A stretch of 64,000 nucleotides of DNA from Desulfobulbaceae bacterium (GTDB taxonomy: Bacteria; Desulfobacterota; Desulfobulbia; Desulfobulbales; SURF-16). A program made the position numbers and the translations under genes. Position 1 is the first letter of the stretch. Every line of letters starts with the position of its first letter. This document shows positions 8,743 through 18,023 of this stretch, piece by piece. The notes beneath the pieces were generated by a model. It worked only from the letters and a program-made list of their open reading frames with translations. It did not search any database and was not told where the DNA came from. The stretch covers positions 1 to 64,000 of the forward strand of contig JALNXE010000011.1 in assembly GCA_023230525.1 (NCBI GenBank), given 5' to 3'.

Positions 8743-9918
8743 TCACTCCAGGGGCCCCCGCCACTGAAAAAGACGGTGGCTGAGCGAGGCGATGAACTGA
8801 TCCAGCCGGCTCCAGAACCAGAGCCGCAAACGTCCCGGCCAGCCGGGGCTGGCCACATCCGCCAGTTTAATCTCCACCGACTCGGCGCAGTCCGCCGCAA
8901 ACATCCGGGTAAAGCGCCCGGCAAACTCCGCATCGAGAATTTCCTGGTTGCCCTCATGATTCCAGCGCATATTCCAGCGGTCGAAGTTGGATGAGCCCAG
9001 CGACATCCAGTTATCGCACTGCACTGCCTTGTAGTGGAGGAAACGCGGCTGATATTCGAAGATGCGCACCCCGGAAAGCAGCAGGCGCGGATAAAACCGC
9101 CGGCCGATCAGCGTCATCACCGGATGATCGCTGAAGGCGCCCGGCACCAGCACCCGCACATCAACCCCGTTGCGGGCGGCGCTGCGCAGGGTGCGTCTGA
9201 TTTTGGCGGAGGGAACGAAATAGGGGGTGGCGAGCCACACCCGCTCCCTGGCCCGGCGGGCATAGACGAAAAAGGCCCGTTTGATTTCCCGGTGGACCGG
9301 GGCGCAGCTGATGGCCACCCGGCCGCGCAGAGTCCCTCCCCCGGAGGCGGGAACCGCTTCAGGCAAAGGCAGCTCCGTGCGGGTGGCGCGACGCCAGATC
9401 TGCTTAAACGACCCCACCCAGTCGGCCACCACCGGGCCGCGCATCTCAACCATGGTCTCCCGCCAGTAGCCTTGCGGGGAAACGGCCGGATCGAAATCAT
9501 CGGCCAGGCCCGTGCCACCGATAAAGGCCCGCTTGCCGTCGATGACTAGCAGTTTGCGATGATCGCGGAACAGCCTGTCCACGTTGAACAGCCGCCATAG
9601 ATGAAAGGGATTGAAGAAGACCAGCCGCAGGTTGGCATGGGACAGACGGGCCGCGTCCTGGCTCGCCAGGCCCAGACTGCCGAAGGCATCAAACAGCAGC
9701 CACACCTTAACGCCCCGCCCGGCCGCCGCAAGCAAAGCATCAATAAAGCCGGTGGCCACCCGGCCCGACTCCACCAGATACATCTCCAGCAGGACAAATT
9801 CGCGGGCCTCGGCGATGCCCTGCAGCATAACCGGGAAAAAGGTATCGCCGTTACAGTGCAAATACCCCTGATTCCCTTCATGCCATGGGAACCGTTTATA
9901 CGGCCGCAATTTATTCAT
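8743..9918 (-). CDS. Phospholipase D-family cardiolipin synthase-like protein
   Basis: A 391-residue protein with two complete HKD motifs: HRKLLVID followed by GKRAFIGG in the first half, and HYKAVQCD followed by GSSNFD in the second. The order and length match ClsB-type cardiolipin synthases, which lack the N-terminal membrane helices of ClsA. The presumed reaction is phosphatidyl transfer to phosphatidylglycerol or a related lipid at the inner membrane. It starts MNKLRPYKRFPWHEGN and lies alone between a terminator and an HD-domain gene on the same strand. Confidence 0.87.
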   Translation of the reverse strand: MNKLRPYKRFPWHEGNQGYLHCNGDTFFPVMLQGIAEAREFVLLEMYLVESGRVATGFIDALLAAAGRGVKVWLLFDAFGSLGLASQDAARLSHANLRLVFFNPFHLWRLFNVDRLFRDHRKLLVIDGKRAFIGGTGLADDFDPAVSPQGYWRETMVEMRGPVVADWVGSFKQIWRRATRTELPLPEAVPASGGGTLRGRVAISCAPVHREIKRAFFVYARRARERVWLATPYFVPSAKIRRTLRSAARNGVDVRVLVPGAFSDHPVMTLIGRRFYPRLLLSGVRIFEYQPRFLHYKAVQCDNWMSLGSSNFDRWNMRWNHEGNQEILDAEFAGRFTRMFAADCAESVEIKLADVASPGWPGRLRLWFWSRLDQFIASLSHRLFQWRGPLE

Positions 9919-9958
9919 ATCAGGCCAATGGTGACGGAATCGTCAAAACCCCAGACAC

Positions 9959-11695
9959 TCATTTTATGGCACCCCTGGCACCGATTTCCCGGTCCGCGCT
10001 TCCCGCCGATCTGCGGGCAAACTCTTTCCGGAAAAACCGGATAATAAATTCCTCATCCATTCCTTCCGCCCACTGCCCCGGCCTGGTCATGGCATCCCTG
10101 ACCCACGCCGGGATATCTTCCGTACTTTGTATTTTATTATCGCTTGGATGCACCTTTTCCGTGCAACTGGCAAAGCTGTCGCATATGCGAAAAGAGGCAG
10201 CCATCATCTTCAGCTCTTCTTCCGAGTACTCGCAATATTGGCTTATCTCCGGCATGATGGCCCTGAATTTATCCACGCCCAGCATAAGGATATGACACCG
10301 CAGGGGAATATTCAGCCACACCCAGTCCTCGTGCGTACTCGTAAGCATCTTCAGCGAAATGATCTCATGCCTGTCCCAGAAGCGATACTGCCGTTGGGTA
10401 AAATCCGCCTTTTTCAGATTCTCGCCAAAGACAAGGACCGCCTGTATCTCTTCGCTTTGCAATTTGCCGATGTCATGTATCAAGCCCGTTATCTCAAAAA
10501 TAAGCACCGTTTTCCGGTCAAATCCATATGCCTTCGCCAGCCTCTTGGCAAGCCCTGAAACAGCCTCCAGGTGCAGCAAAACGGATTTTCCTCCGCGCGG
10601 ATACTTGGCTGCCAGGTGGCGTACCACCACTCTCACATTCTTTTTAAGCTCCCTTAATTCGCTTAATGACTCAACCGGATGGCCCTTGGCCTTCTCCACC
10701 ACATCCAAAGAAACAGTCGGCAATCGCCCTTTCTTTTCCGCAGCATCCTTGCCTGCCGGTTTTTTCTTTATTGATTTGACGGAAAAATCCCTGCATTCAT
10801 CCGCCAACCCCTTGATGCCGTGTCGCAAAACCAACGGCCCCAGGGAAAAAATGTGGCTGATAATATCCTGCCGGATTTTTTTCATGGCCGCTTTCGACGG
10901 GTTTAATTGCCGCGCCAAATCTTCCAGAAATTTCTCCATCTTATGCAAACCGGATTGCTGCAGCCTGTCCTGCGTGCGCCAATCCACATCATTAAAGACT
11001 TCCGGCGCGGCAATCCGGTAAACGGCTTCCCGCTCCTCAGGGCTTAGGCCTCCCTCTTGAGACGATAACTGCATAAAGCGCCCCACGATGACCTGCCTGA
11101 ATTCTTTACTGAAACCAACATGCCCGGCAGGCGGCCATGGCGCGGGAACCGGCTCTGTCAACCCGGATGCCAGCAACTCCATGCCCCCGTCGCTGACAGT
11201 GTAAACCTGCGCAGCGTAAGCCACGCGGGTTAACAACTGGGCGATGCCAGCCAATACCCCGAGAAACCTGCCGAAGGAATCATCCCTTTCCTGGGCAAAA
11301 TCTTCGGGGTTATCCGAGAACCAGCCGAGCAGATTAGAGGCCGCTGCCACGATGTCCACTTTTTTATAGGCGTCGCGGTGCGCATTGATATTTTCCGTCG
11401 GAGCAAATGTATCCGCGCAGATCGCCCAAAACCTGCCCTCACCTTCCGCCGGCCTCCACTCTTTTCTTATTTTAACCAGCAATCTATCTATCAACCCGAT
11501 GAACCCGGCGTTATCATTATTTTTATAACAACCTGCCAGGCCTGAGGCCAAAGTTTCCAATTCTCTTACCTGCTGATGGATTTCCCGGGAGTCAACGGTC
11601 AAGAAAGACGAGGATGCCCCCGATGCCAAAGCTCCGCTTATAACCCGGACAAAAGCGGGGTTGTCTCCTTTTGTCACCATGGCATTATAAAGCAT
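9959..11695 (-). CDS. HD-domain protein with a large unknown N-terminal region
   Basis: A 578-residue soluble protein. The C-terminal third contains an HD-type metal site: GLIHDIGKLQ, then DRHEIISLKML, then LDVVEKAKGH upstream, consistent with an HD phosphohydrolase of the HD-GYP/HDIG group. The GYP motif is absent, so cyclic-di-GMP hydrolysis is uncertain. The first 330 residues are helical with no recognised domain. The ribosome-binding site is weak, and a second ATG six codons in (MVTKGDNP) is possible. It may act in signalling or stress control. Confidence 0.65.
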   Translation of the reverse strand: MLYNAMVTKGDNPAFVRVISGALASGASSSFLTVDSREIHQQVRELETLASGLAGCYKNNDNAGFIGLIDRLLVKIRKEWRPAEGEGRFWAICADTFAPTENINAHRDAYKKVDIVAAASNLLGWFSDNPEDFAQERDDSFGRFLGVLAGIAQLLTRVAYAAQVYTVSDGGMELLASGLTEPVPAPWPPAGHVGFSKEFRQVIVGRFMQLSSQEGGLSPEEREAVYRIAAPEVFNDVDWRTQDRLQQSGLHKMEKFLEDLARQLNPSKAAMKKIRQDIISHIFSLGPLVLRHGIKGLADECRDFSVKSIKKKPAGKDAAEKKGRLPTVSLDVVEKAKGHPVESLSELRELKKNVRVVVRHLAAKYPRGGKSVLLHLEAVSGLAKRLAKAYGFDRKTVLIFEITGLIHDIGKLQSEEIQAVLVFGENLKKADFTQRQYRFWDRHEIISLKMLTSTHEDWVWLNIPLRCHILMLGVDKFRAIMPEISQYCEYSEEELKMMAASFRICDSFASCTEKVHPSDNKIQSTEDIPAWVRDAMTRPGQWAEGMDEEFIIRFFRKEFARRSAGSADREIGARGAIK

Positions 11696-12182
11696 GAGGA
11701 TAAAAATCCGCTAATGAGCGCGTGGCGCCTGAGATTATTTTCTGATCCGGGTTCATTTCATGTATCGTTTTTCGCCGTTCATTCCCGGCAGATTAAAATC
11801 AGTGAGAAGCAGCCGTGGCTTCATTGCTTTTCCCTAAACCTTCTCTCTCTATAGCGTCAAGCATCGCAGAAATCAACGCCTGCTCTTCCGATAAACGCGA
11901 TTATCGGCGGTCACGGACCATCGCCGGCAAAGACGGCTGATCGCGGCAAGGTGATCCGCTTCATTTTCAGCTGAGTTCCGGTCGCTCTTGAAACCGGGAT
12001 TTGCTTGAAAGATATTAAATTCGGATCTATATCTGATTTATATTCTGCATTCAATGGAGGTCCGAATGATAAGCCTGCAGCTGATATAGAGCTGGGGCAA
12101 GTATTAACAGACAACAAACGCAGGTATTCTGCCCTGAAAACAGTACAGCGTAAATGATGAGAAAATAGACGAGGGTCAATCA
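11696..12182. other. Gap without a recognised gene
   Basis: Short open frames occur on both strands, but none has a ribosome-binding site or familiar translation. A small hairpin (CAGCT...AGCTG) lies near 12080. I see no RNA gene or clear promoter. Confidence 0.5.
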
Positions 12183-13001
12183 ATGGAATCATATGTTGGG
12201 CTTATTGCGATGGGGTTGGTGCTGGGTGCCCTTGGCACGCTGATCGGGGCCGGCGGTGGTTTTGTCTTGATGCCCGTGCTGCTTCTGATGTATCCCCACA
12301 CGAGTCCGGAAACACTTACCTGCATCTCGCTGGCTGTCGTGTTCTTCAATGCCCTTTCAGGCTCGTGGGCCTATGCGCGGATGAGGCGCATCGACTATAA
12401 ATCCGGGCTGCTGTTTGCCGCCGCCGCCGTGCCGGGAGCTGTCCTCGGCGCCTTGTCGACCGCCTATATCCCTCGCCACATCTTTGATGCCGTCAGTGGA
12501 GTGATGATGATCGCGGCGGCGGCCTATCTCTTGTTTCAGACCATCGAGCATGGGAAAGCTTCCCGGGAAAAAAACAAGCCACACATTGCCGGAGATGAGG
12601 TTGCCACAAGCGAAACCGCGCATCAGGTTTCCTGTAATCTGCGGCTCGGAGTGGAGTTGAGCCTGTTTGTCGGGTATGTGTCGAGTTTGCTTGGTATCGG
12701 CGGCGGCATCATTCATGTGCCGATACTCGTTCGTGTTCTGAAGTTCCCCGTGCATATCGCGACCGCCACTTCACACTTTATTCTGGCAATCATGGCGCTG
12801 GCCGGGACAATTGTCCATATCGTCAGCGGTTCCTTTACGCATGGCGGTATCCACCGGACCATCGGCCTTTCCATTGGTGTTCTGCTTGGGGCGCAAGTGG
12901 GAGCGATGCTTTCCGCCCGGGTGAAAGGAATGTTGATTATCCGCGGCTTGGCGATAGCCCTGGCCTGTGTCGGATTGCAGCTCCTCCTGGCGATTTTTTA
13001 G
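12183..13001 (+). CDS. TauE/SafE-family membrane permease
   Basis: A 272-residue integral membrane protein with about eight hydrophobic segments in two repeated halves. Each half carries a Gly-rich signature: TLIGAGGGFVLMPVLLL and SLLGIGGGIIHVPILV. This is the TauE/SafE (DUF81) fold, exporters of sulfite, sulfoacetate or related anions. A hydrophilic loop (EHGKASREKNKPH...) separates the halves. GAGGG lies seven bases before the ATG. No sulfonate genes are adjacent, so the substrate is open; sulfite or another sulfur anion would fit a sulfur-metabolising host. Confidence 0.88.
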   Translation: MESYVGLIAMGLVLGALGTLIGAGGGFVLMPVLLLMYPHTSPETLTCISLAVVFFNALSGSWAYARMRRIDYKSGLLFAAAAVPGAVLGALSTAYIPRHIFDAVSGVMMIAAAAYLLFQTIEHGKASREKNKPHIAGDEVATSETAHQVSCNLRLGVELSLFVGYVSSLLGIGGGIIHVPILVRVLKFPVHIATATSHFILAIMALAGTIVHIVSGSFTHGGIHRTIGLSIGVLLGAQVGAMLSARVKGMLIIRGLAIALACVGLQLLLAIF

Positions 13002-13081
13002 CAGCATGTTTACCCCGGGAGGTCATTATGAGTTCGGCACGCAACTTCATGATGCAACCCATGCGGCACCGAGGGGAAAAT

Positions 13082-13131
13082 GGGGTCAGAGTCTGCTTTT
13101 GTCTTTTGTTAGCCTTTTTGGAGTTGACCCC
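13082..13131. repeat. Imperfect inverted repeat with GGGGTCA/TGACCCC ends
   Basis: GGGGTCAGAGTC at 13082-13093 faces GGAGTTGACCCC near 13120-13131. Sequences of this form often mark repeats mobilised by REP-associated Y1 (IS200-like) transposases. No transposase gene is in the window. It lies in the 468-bp gap between the TauE gene and the 78-residue gene. Confidence 0.45.
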
Positions 13132-13403
13132 TTCCTGATACTACCCTTTGAATGGCATTAATCCGAATCGTTTTTGTAAAATTTAATCCGGCGCAACCTA
13201 AAATGAATCAGGAATAATGTTTACTTGCTGTATTCTTTCCACTCTTTTCCTTGCCATGACAAATCTCAATTGAAGTACAGTTATTCCTGCTTGTCACCTC
13301 TCGATAAAAGTGCTACTCCTTTTTTTTGACAAGAGCAAATCGGGGTAAAAATTCCTTTATAATGATGGGGGTCCGAGGCCCGCTTCGGCGGTTCAGTTCT
13401 ACC

Positions 13404-13439
13404 AGAGTTTTGACGTCGGCTACGCGCCGTAAAAACTCT
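13404..13439. repeat. Hairpin upstream of small unknown gene
   Basis: AGAGTTTTGACG (13404-13415) pairs with CGTAAAAACTCT (13428-13439) at 11 of 12 positions. It lies 30 bases before the start of the 78-residue gene and could be an attenuator, a terminator for upstream transcription, or an attC-like site. Confidence 0.5.
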
Positions 13440-13469
13440 TAATTCGTTTTAAATGCCAAGGAGGGAACT

Positions 13470-13706
13470 ATGAGTTTAGAAAAAGTGTCTGAGTCAAAAC
13501 TGCTAGAAATACTGAACGCCGAGTTGCATAAGGAGGGTGACTACACGGATTGTAGGTTCACTAGCGTACAGGCCCTTGCAGATACGGATGAAAACGGTTG
13601 CAACTGGTCAAGTGCAAATCTTCGGTGTAGTGGGGTATCTGCCGCAGCGTGCAAGCCAGTTGCGGACAGGGTCATTCAGTATGCTAAAACTAAATACCGA
13701 ATTTGA
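13470..13706 (+). CDS. Small protein of unknown function (78 aa)
   Basis: A 78-residue cytoplasmic protein (MSLEKVSESKLLEILNAELH...) with three Cys and no signal peptide. AAGGAGGG stands six bases before the ATG, an excellent ribosome-binding site. It is flanked by a hairpin on each side (13404-13439 and 13723-13781), which is how integron cassettes look, although the recombination-site boxes are imperfect. Base composition is lower in GC than the surrounding core genes. I do not recognise the family. Confidence 0.6.
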   Translation: MSLEKVSESKLLEILNAELHKEGDYTDCRFTSVQALADTDENGCNWSSANLRCSGVSAAACKPVADRVIQYAKTKYRI

Positions 13707-13722
13707 GGTTAGGGCCTTATGC

Positions 13723-13781
13723 ATTTAACCAACCGCGCCACTCGGACGCACTAAAGTGCGCTGGTGCGCTCTACGTTTCAC
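13723..13781. repeat. attC-like imperfect hairpin (weak)
   Basis: ATTTAAC (fits RYYYAAC) at 13723-13729 is followed by nested arms GCGCCA/TGGTGCGC with an unpaired base and CGCAC/GTGCG, ending at GTTTCAC (13775-13781), which fits the GTTRRRY box poorly. An integron attC is possible but not shown. No integrase gene is visible. Confidence 0.3.
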
Positions 13782-13799
13782 AAGTAAAAACTGGCTGAA

Positions 13800-14471
13800 A
13801 TGGTAAAAATAGAAGTCACTCTCATATCGTCGGATGGTCCTGAACGCGAATCGGTGTCGTTTGAAATTCCCAAAGAGGAATGGACCCAACTTGTGTCTTT
13901 TCACGACGAAGTTGAGCGCCTACGATCGACACGGTTTGTGCAAAATGAACGTGGGGGACAGATTTCTTTCACGTGTAGTGTTAGAGAACCGCTTCGGTCA
14001 AATGCAAAGCTAGTCGACTTCGAGGAAGTAGGGACGATGCTTTTGAGGCTTCGTCCTTTCGTTTTGAACAAGGAAGCATACTATTTCCATAAGATTAAAA
14101 ATATCCTGAAGCGGAGACTCGATCATCGAGCGTTTTGCATGCATATCGGTCTACTTGACGACGGATTCTCACTTAAGTCAATGCAGTGTAAGATCAGCTT
14201 CGATGGCCAAGGGCGATCGCCGCTATCCGTGGCAATGGTAATGGATTGGCTCAATTCCTACGAGTACCACCGAGATCCTAACAAGCGGAAGGCAGTAGAA
14301 CAGGACTTGGGCATTCTCGGTCGTGATCAGAATGGCCTGCCAGTGATATTGTTTGCCCTCGTTGACATGATCCAGTCTATACTCGACCTAGATAGCCTTG
14401 TCGAGACTCTTATGCAGGTGGAAAGTGGTGCACGTTCCAAGATTGATTGTCCTTCTGGTTTCTTGACATGA
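13800..14471 (+). CDS. Protein of unknown function (223 aa)
   Basis: A 223-residue soluble protein (MVKIEVTLISSDGPERESVSFEIPKEEW...). It starts with a beta-rich segment and continues with mixed charged helices; the C-terminal half has DWLNSYEYHRDPNKRKAVEQ. No signal peptide or membrane segment is seen. The ribosome-binding site is poor. It lies in an AT-richer island between an unknown small gene and an HNH nuclease, and codon use differs from the core genes, suggesting acquisition. No family is recognised. Confidence 0.55.
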   Translation: MVKIEVTLISSDGPERESVSFEIPKEEWTQLVSFHDEVERLRSTRFVQNERGGQISFTCSVREPLRSNAKLVDFEEVGTMLLRLRPFVLNKEAYYFHKIKNILKRRLDHRAFCMHIGLLDDGFSLKSMQCKISFDGQGRSPLSVAMVMDWLNSYEYHRDPNKRKAVEQDLGILGRDQNGLPVILFALVDMIQSILDLDSLVETLMQVESGARSKIDCPSGFLT

Positions 14472-14781
14472 GTATAACTGGTTGATATTGTTCTAAACAA
14501 CATTTGTTTTTTGCAACTAGTCATCAACATTTGTAGGAATATAATTATGAAAATAGCATGCCTAGCCCTGCCCATTACCAATAAGTCGAAAGTCAAAAAG
14601 AATCTAACCCGTAAGTGCTTGTTTCTATATAAAGTGAGACCAGCATGGCGGTATTGCATAATGTTCGTAACCAATTGATATCTATGTATATAAATATTTG
14701 TGGGTAATGAGCAGGCCTAGGCACGGATGGATAAAAAACAAAATAAGTTGACATAGAGTTTTAGCCTCGGAATCCTGCTCA
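14472..14781. other. AT-rich gap without a recognised gene
   Basis: Only short frames without ribosome-binding sites are present. A TTGACA at 14748-14753 lies about 30 bases before the HNH nuclease start, but no good -10 box follows at the right distance. Confidence 0.45.
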
Positions 14782-15600
14782 ATGATTAAAAGTGTGTTAG
14801 AAAAAATTTCCAGAATATTGAAACATTTTCATATGTTAAGCTTGATTAATCTTTTTCATAAGAGCAATGGAAATAATACAAGCAAAAATAATGCATTGAT
14901 CAATCAAAATAAAACTGAATTTTGTGAGAATCCTGATCAAATGAAATCGCTTGAAACACCAAATTTAATGGTAGCTCGGGCGGAAAATGAGAAAGAAGAA
15001 GCACTTCGAGATAATAATAAAAATGATCAACCTCATGAAATAATAAAAAATATTAAAATAAACCATGAGATAGAGCGAAGAGAACGAGATTTACGCTTTA
15101 AACAAGGATACAAGGTAACAGATCAGCAAAAAAAAGATATTAAAGAAGATGTAATGCGTAATCAAAAAAATATTGATGAACTGGAAGAAGTAAAAAGAAA
15201 TATTGCAATATTTCATGTAATAGAGGAACAAGAGCGAAGTTTACGACGTCGTCAAGGGTATATACTATCAGATCAACAAAAAAAAGAGATCAAGGAAAAA
15301 GTTTTTGAGGAATATAAAGATACAATTTCAGATCTAGATGTACACAAGAAAAGATTAAATTCAATTCCTTCCCAGCCATCAGCTCAAAATAAAAAAACAG
15401 CGCCACAAAGTAGGCATGTTCCCCAAAAGGTAAAAAAAATTGTTATGACTAGAGATGGACGCAGATGCGTAAAATGTGGAGCTAGGGAATATTTAGAATA
15501 TGACCATAAAATTCCTTTTTCAAAAGGAGGATCAAATCAAAAGGATAATATTCAGATATTGTGCAGAAAGTGTAACCTAAAAAAAGGGCCCAATATTTAG
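14782..15600 (+). CDS. HNH endonuclease-domain protein with tandem coiled-coil repeats
   Basis: A 272-residue, very AT-rich gene. The C-terminal 55 residues form an HNH module: RCVKCGAREYLEYDHKIPFS, then a Gly-Gly-Ser turn, NIQILCRKCNLKKG, with two CxxC zinc pairs and DH as the catalytic pair. The preceding part is a charged coiled coil containing two copies of a roughly 55-residue unit (HEIERRERDLRFKQGYKVTD and HVIEEQERSLRRRQGYILSD, each followed by QQKK.IKE). It has no obvious ribosome-binding site. Such proteins occur in phage, plasmid and defence islands; the target is unknown. Composition implies recent acquisition. Confidence 0.75.
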   Translation: MIKSVLEKISRILKHFHMLSLINLFHKSNGNNTSKNNALINQNKTEFCENPDQMKSLETPNLMVARAENEKEEALRDNNKNDQPHEIIKNIKINHEIERRERDLRFKQGYKVTDQQKKDIKEDVMRNQKNIDELEEVKRNIAIFHVIEEQERSLRRRQGYILSDQQKKEIKEKVFEEYKDTISDLDVHKKRLNSIPSQPSAQNKKTAPQSRHVPQKVKKIVMTRDGRRCVKCGAREYLEYDHKIPFSKGGSNQKDNIQILCRKCNLKKGPNI

Positions 15601-15947
15601 TTGAAATGCCATTGAGCGCTGCCTTCCAGTCCCTAAGATTGCCACACCGAACCTCTGAAGAAGTCAAACTGACTTCAGGGAGAGGTGTCTACTGTCCATT
15701 CGAAGTCAAAAAATCTTCTCTCCACCCCGAGTGAGGGGCCACTGTAACAGCGCACCATTTTACTATCGTATCCTCACTGTCAACCAACCTCATTCTGCTA
15801 TCTTCTGCTCCTGCTTGAAGCCTTTCGTTGTCTGTGCTCGTAGTAGAATTTCCACCTTGTGGCCTTGTATAAATTTTCAGAGCCACTTCTCTACATTTAT
15901 GCGAAGCTTCATTTATGCGAAGCTTCACAAAAACGTTCCATTGCTCC
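15601..15947. other. Gap with a 16-bp tandem duplication
   Basis: CATTTATGCGAAGCTT occurs twice in tandem at 15894-15909 and 15910-15925, just after the stop of the convergent exported-protein gene. Short open frames elsewhere in the gap are not recognisable. Confidence 0.6.
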
Positions 15948-17909
15948 CTAAATCCCAGTTTGAACCAGTCTTTTTTTAACCTCTTTTCTCCTGTCATCCA
16001 GTGCCTGTGATTGTATTTCATCGCGGGCTGGCACAGGGGAGAGATGATGCTCTAATATCGGAGGGGGCAGCAGGGATGAGGAGCTCGGCAGATTGCCTTC
16101 GGTGTTGATTTTGGTGATACCGTCATCGTTCCACCCGAAAGTCTCACCGTTCAGGATGATTTTTTCTTTATTGAACCAAACGGTCAAGTCGTCTGAATCC
16201 TCTTTCTTTTTTTCAGCTTCGATGCTAGGTGTGCCAACTTTGAAGAGATTATTGGTATACTTTATCGTTTTGGCTAATTGCTCGTCGGATCGAATGATTT
16301 GGGATTTGAAGACCATTTCTATATCGTAGCCTTCTGTTTCGGTTTTGTCCGCCGCAAGCTTTTCGCGAATAAGAGCGATGGAGATCTCCGCAGAACGTTT
16401 TTTCTTTATAAAAGATTTGATCGGAAATACGTCTTTAAAGGTCAGCACACTCATTTCCGGAAGGCCGGGCATCACGGCCGCATCGGCAGGATAGAAATCT
16501 TTCTCCCCGTCCTCATTCTTTAAACGCAACGTCACCAGGGAATTTTCAGCCATCCAGCGCGTAGGCAAAAAAAGTGTAATATTGTCGCCCTTAAAAACAT
16601 TGAGGGGGTTGAGAAGGGACTTGTCCGCAACCTGTAGCAACACACGGTCAAATTCAGGTTGTATTTTTTTTAAGATATCACTGTTTTGAATTTGCCCATA
16701 GAGCCACAGCAGATCGTAATTCTTCACCTTATCGTTTTTCAGCACCATATCCATGATGCGATTGAAAACATCGACTCGAGCATTAAGCAGCAAAGCCGGA
16801 CCGACTGCCCGAATCATATCAGGAGAGTCGATAAATGCGATATGCCCGTTATCCAGATTGCGTAAAATCAGCTTGCCCGCCGCGTCAGAATCGCCCATCC
16901 GTCCATACTGAAGGGCCGCAAAAAGGATATTCCCCCAATCGGCATCATCTGAATTGGCTAAAATCAGATCCAAATCGCTTTTAAGCATGGCAGGATCTGA
17001 CTGTTCCACTTTCAACATGGTTTTGCACATGGCAACCGAGGCCGCATACGGATCCTTTCTCAAGATCCTCTGATTGATTTGCTGAAATTGATTGAAACAA
17101 TCAATCGCCTCGTCATTTTTACCAATTTCCTGGGCCGCTTGACCACGGTAATACCAGTAGGGCGGGAATTTTTGGAAACTATTTTCAATCCGCTTCAATT
17201 TGCGATACCGCCGTTCAAGGTCGGATTCCTTTAAAATATCAGTATAATCGATGAGCTGTTTTTCATTCAATCTCCATTCGTCAGGCAAATTATATCGCCG
17301 CATCAACTCCCAGGAATATTTCAGCAGCTTTTTGTAAAAACTGTTGATGTCCTGCATGGTTTTTGCCTCAATTGCCCATTTTCCTTCCTCTTTCTCTTTA
17401 GCGTATGCATCCATTTGGGATCGGTAATTAAAGTAAAAGGACCCAGTGGAAAGTACTGCAGTTAAAACGCCCGCATAAGGGTTGAGAACCATGTCAGTAT
17501 TGAAAATGCGCGACCTCACTCTATTTTTAAGCTCGTTTTGGACATTTTTATCAAAGCGGGTCAGGATGTAATCCCTTTCATGATCTTGAATTTTCGAACT
17601 TATGAGCAGGTCCATGAGTTCCTGAAGCAATGTTATGATGTCGGCGTCTGGAATATTGCTCAAATTCAAGTTATTGATGATGGTATTGTATTCCTGATCA
17701 AGAACCACCTTGTCATTATACGTCATGATATGGGTCAAAGAGACCGCAATCAGGTTTAATGATTGCAATACCTGGAGTTGGGTCTGGTCCTTATTGAGGT
17801 CCGCCCGAATTTCCCTGGGGATAAACAACCCAGACAGCAGGATGCAAATAAGAATTATAATCGCCCGTAGGCTCATGATAAATTTTCTTTGAATGATCCA
17901 CATTTGCAT
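15948..17909 (-). CDS. Large exported protein of unknown function
   Basis: About 653 residues. The N-terminus has a signal anchor or signal peptide (RAIIILICILLSGLFIPREIRA). The centre contains a TPR-like stretch (PPYWYYRGQAAQEIGKNDEAIDCFNQFQQI) followed by a long helical region; the C-terminal 200 residues are beta-rich and end in a low-complexity SSSSLLPPP segment. The start is uncertain: ATGs at 17909 (after GGATGG) and 17876 are both possible, and the frame is open to 17990. It lies downstream of the histidine gene on the same strand, 115 bases apart. GC is lower than in its neighbours. No family is recognised. Confidence 0.65.
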   Translation of the reverse strand: MQMWIIQRKFIMSLRAIIILICILLSGLFIPREIRADLNKDQTQLQVLQSLNLIAVSLTHIMTYNDKVVLDQEYNTIINNLNLSNIPDADIITLLQELMDLLISSKIQDHERDYILTRFDKNVQNELKNRVRSRIFNTDMVLNPYAGVLTAVLSTGSFYFNYRSQMDAYAKEKEEGKWAIEAKTMQDINSFYKKLLKYSWELMRRYNLPDEWRLNEKQLIDYTDILKESDLERRYRKLKRIENSFQKFPPYWYYRGQAAQEIGKNDEAIDCFNQFQQINQRILRKDPYAASVAMCKTMLKVEQSDPAMLKSDLDLILANSDDADWGNILFAALQYGRMGDSDAAGKLILRNLDNGHIAFIDSPDMIRAVGPALLLNARVDVFNRIMDMVLKNDKVKNYDLLWLYGQIQNSDILKKIQPEFDRVLLQVADKSLLNPLNVFKGDNITLFLPTRWMAENSLVTLRLKNEDGEKDFYPADAAVMPGLPEMSVLTFKDVFPIKSFIKKKRSAEISIALIREKLAADKTETEGYDIEMVFKSQIIRSDEQLAKTIKYTNNLFKVGTPSIEAEKKKEDSDDLTVWFNKEKIILNGETFGWNDDGITKINTEGNLPSSSSLLPPPILEHHLSPVPARDEIQSQALDDRRKEVKKRLVQTGI

Positions 17910-18023
17910 TTTTCCATCCGTTGATGAGTCGGCTTTTGCTTCAGCCGTTAAGAATTTCCAATCATATTCTATATTGCATGAATCATGCAAAAGGCAAAGC
18001 CACTAGCTGTTTCAAGGTTCCCT

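Noticed and set aside
13711..13760. tRNA-like D-arm on the minus strand (GCGCGGTTGGTTAAATGC)
   Set aside because: No acceptor, anticodon or T-arm follows at the right distances.
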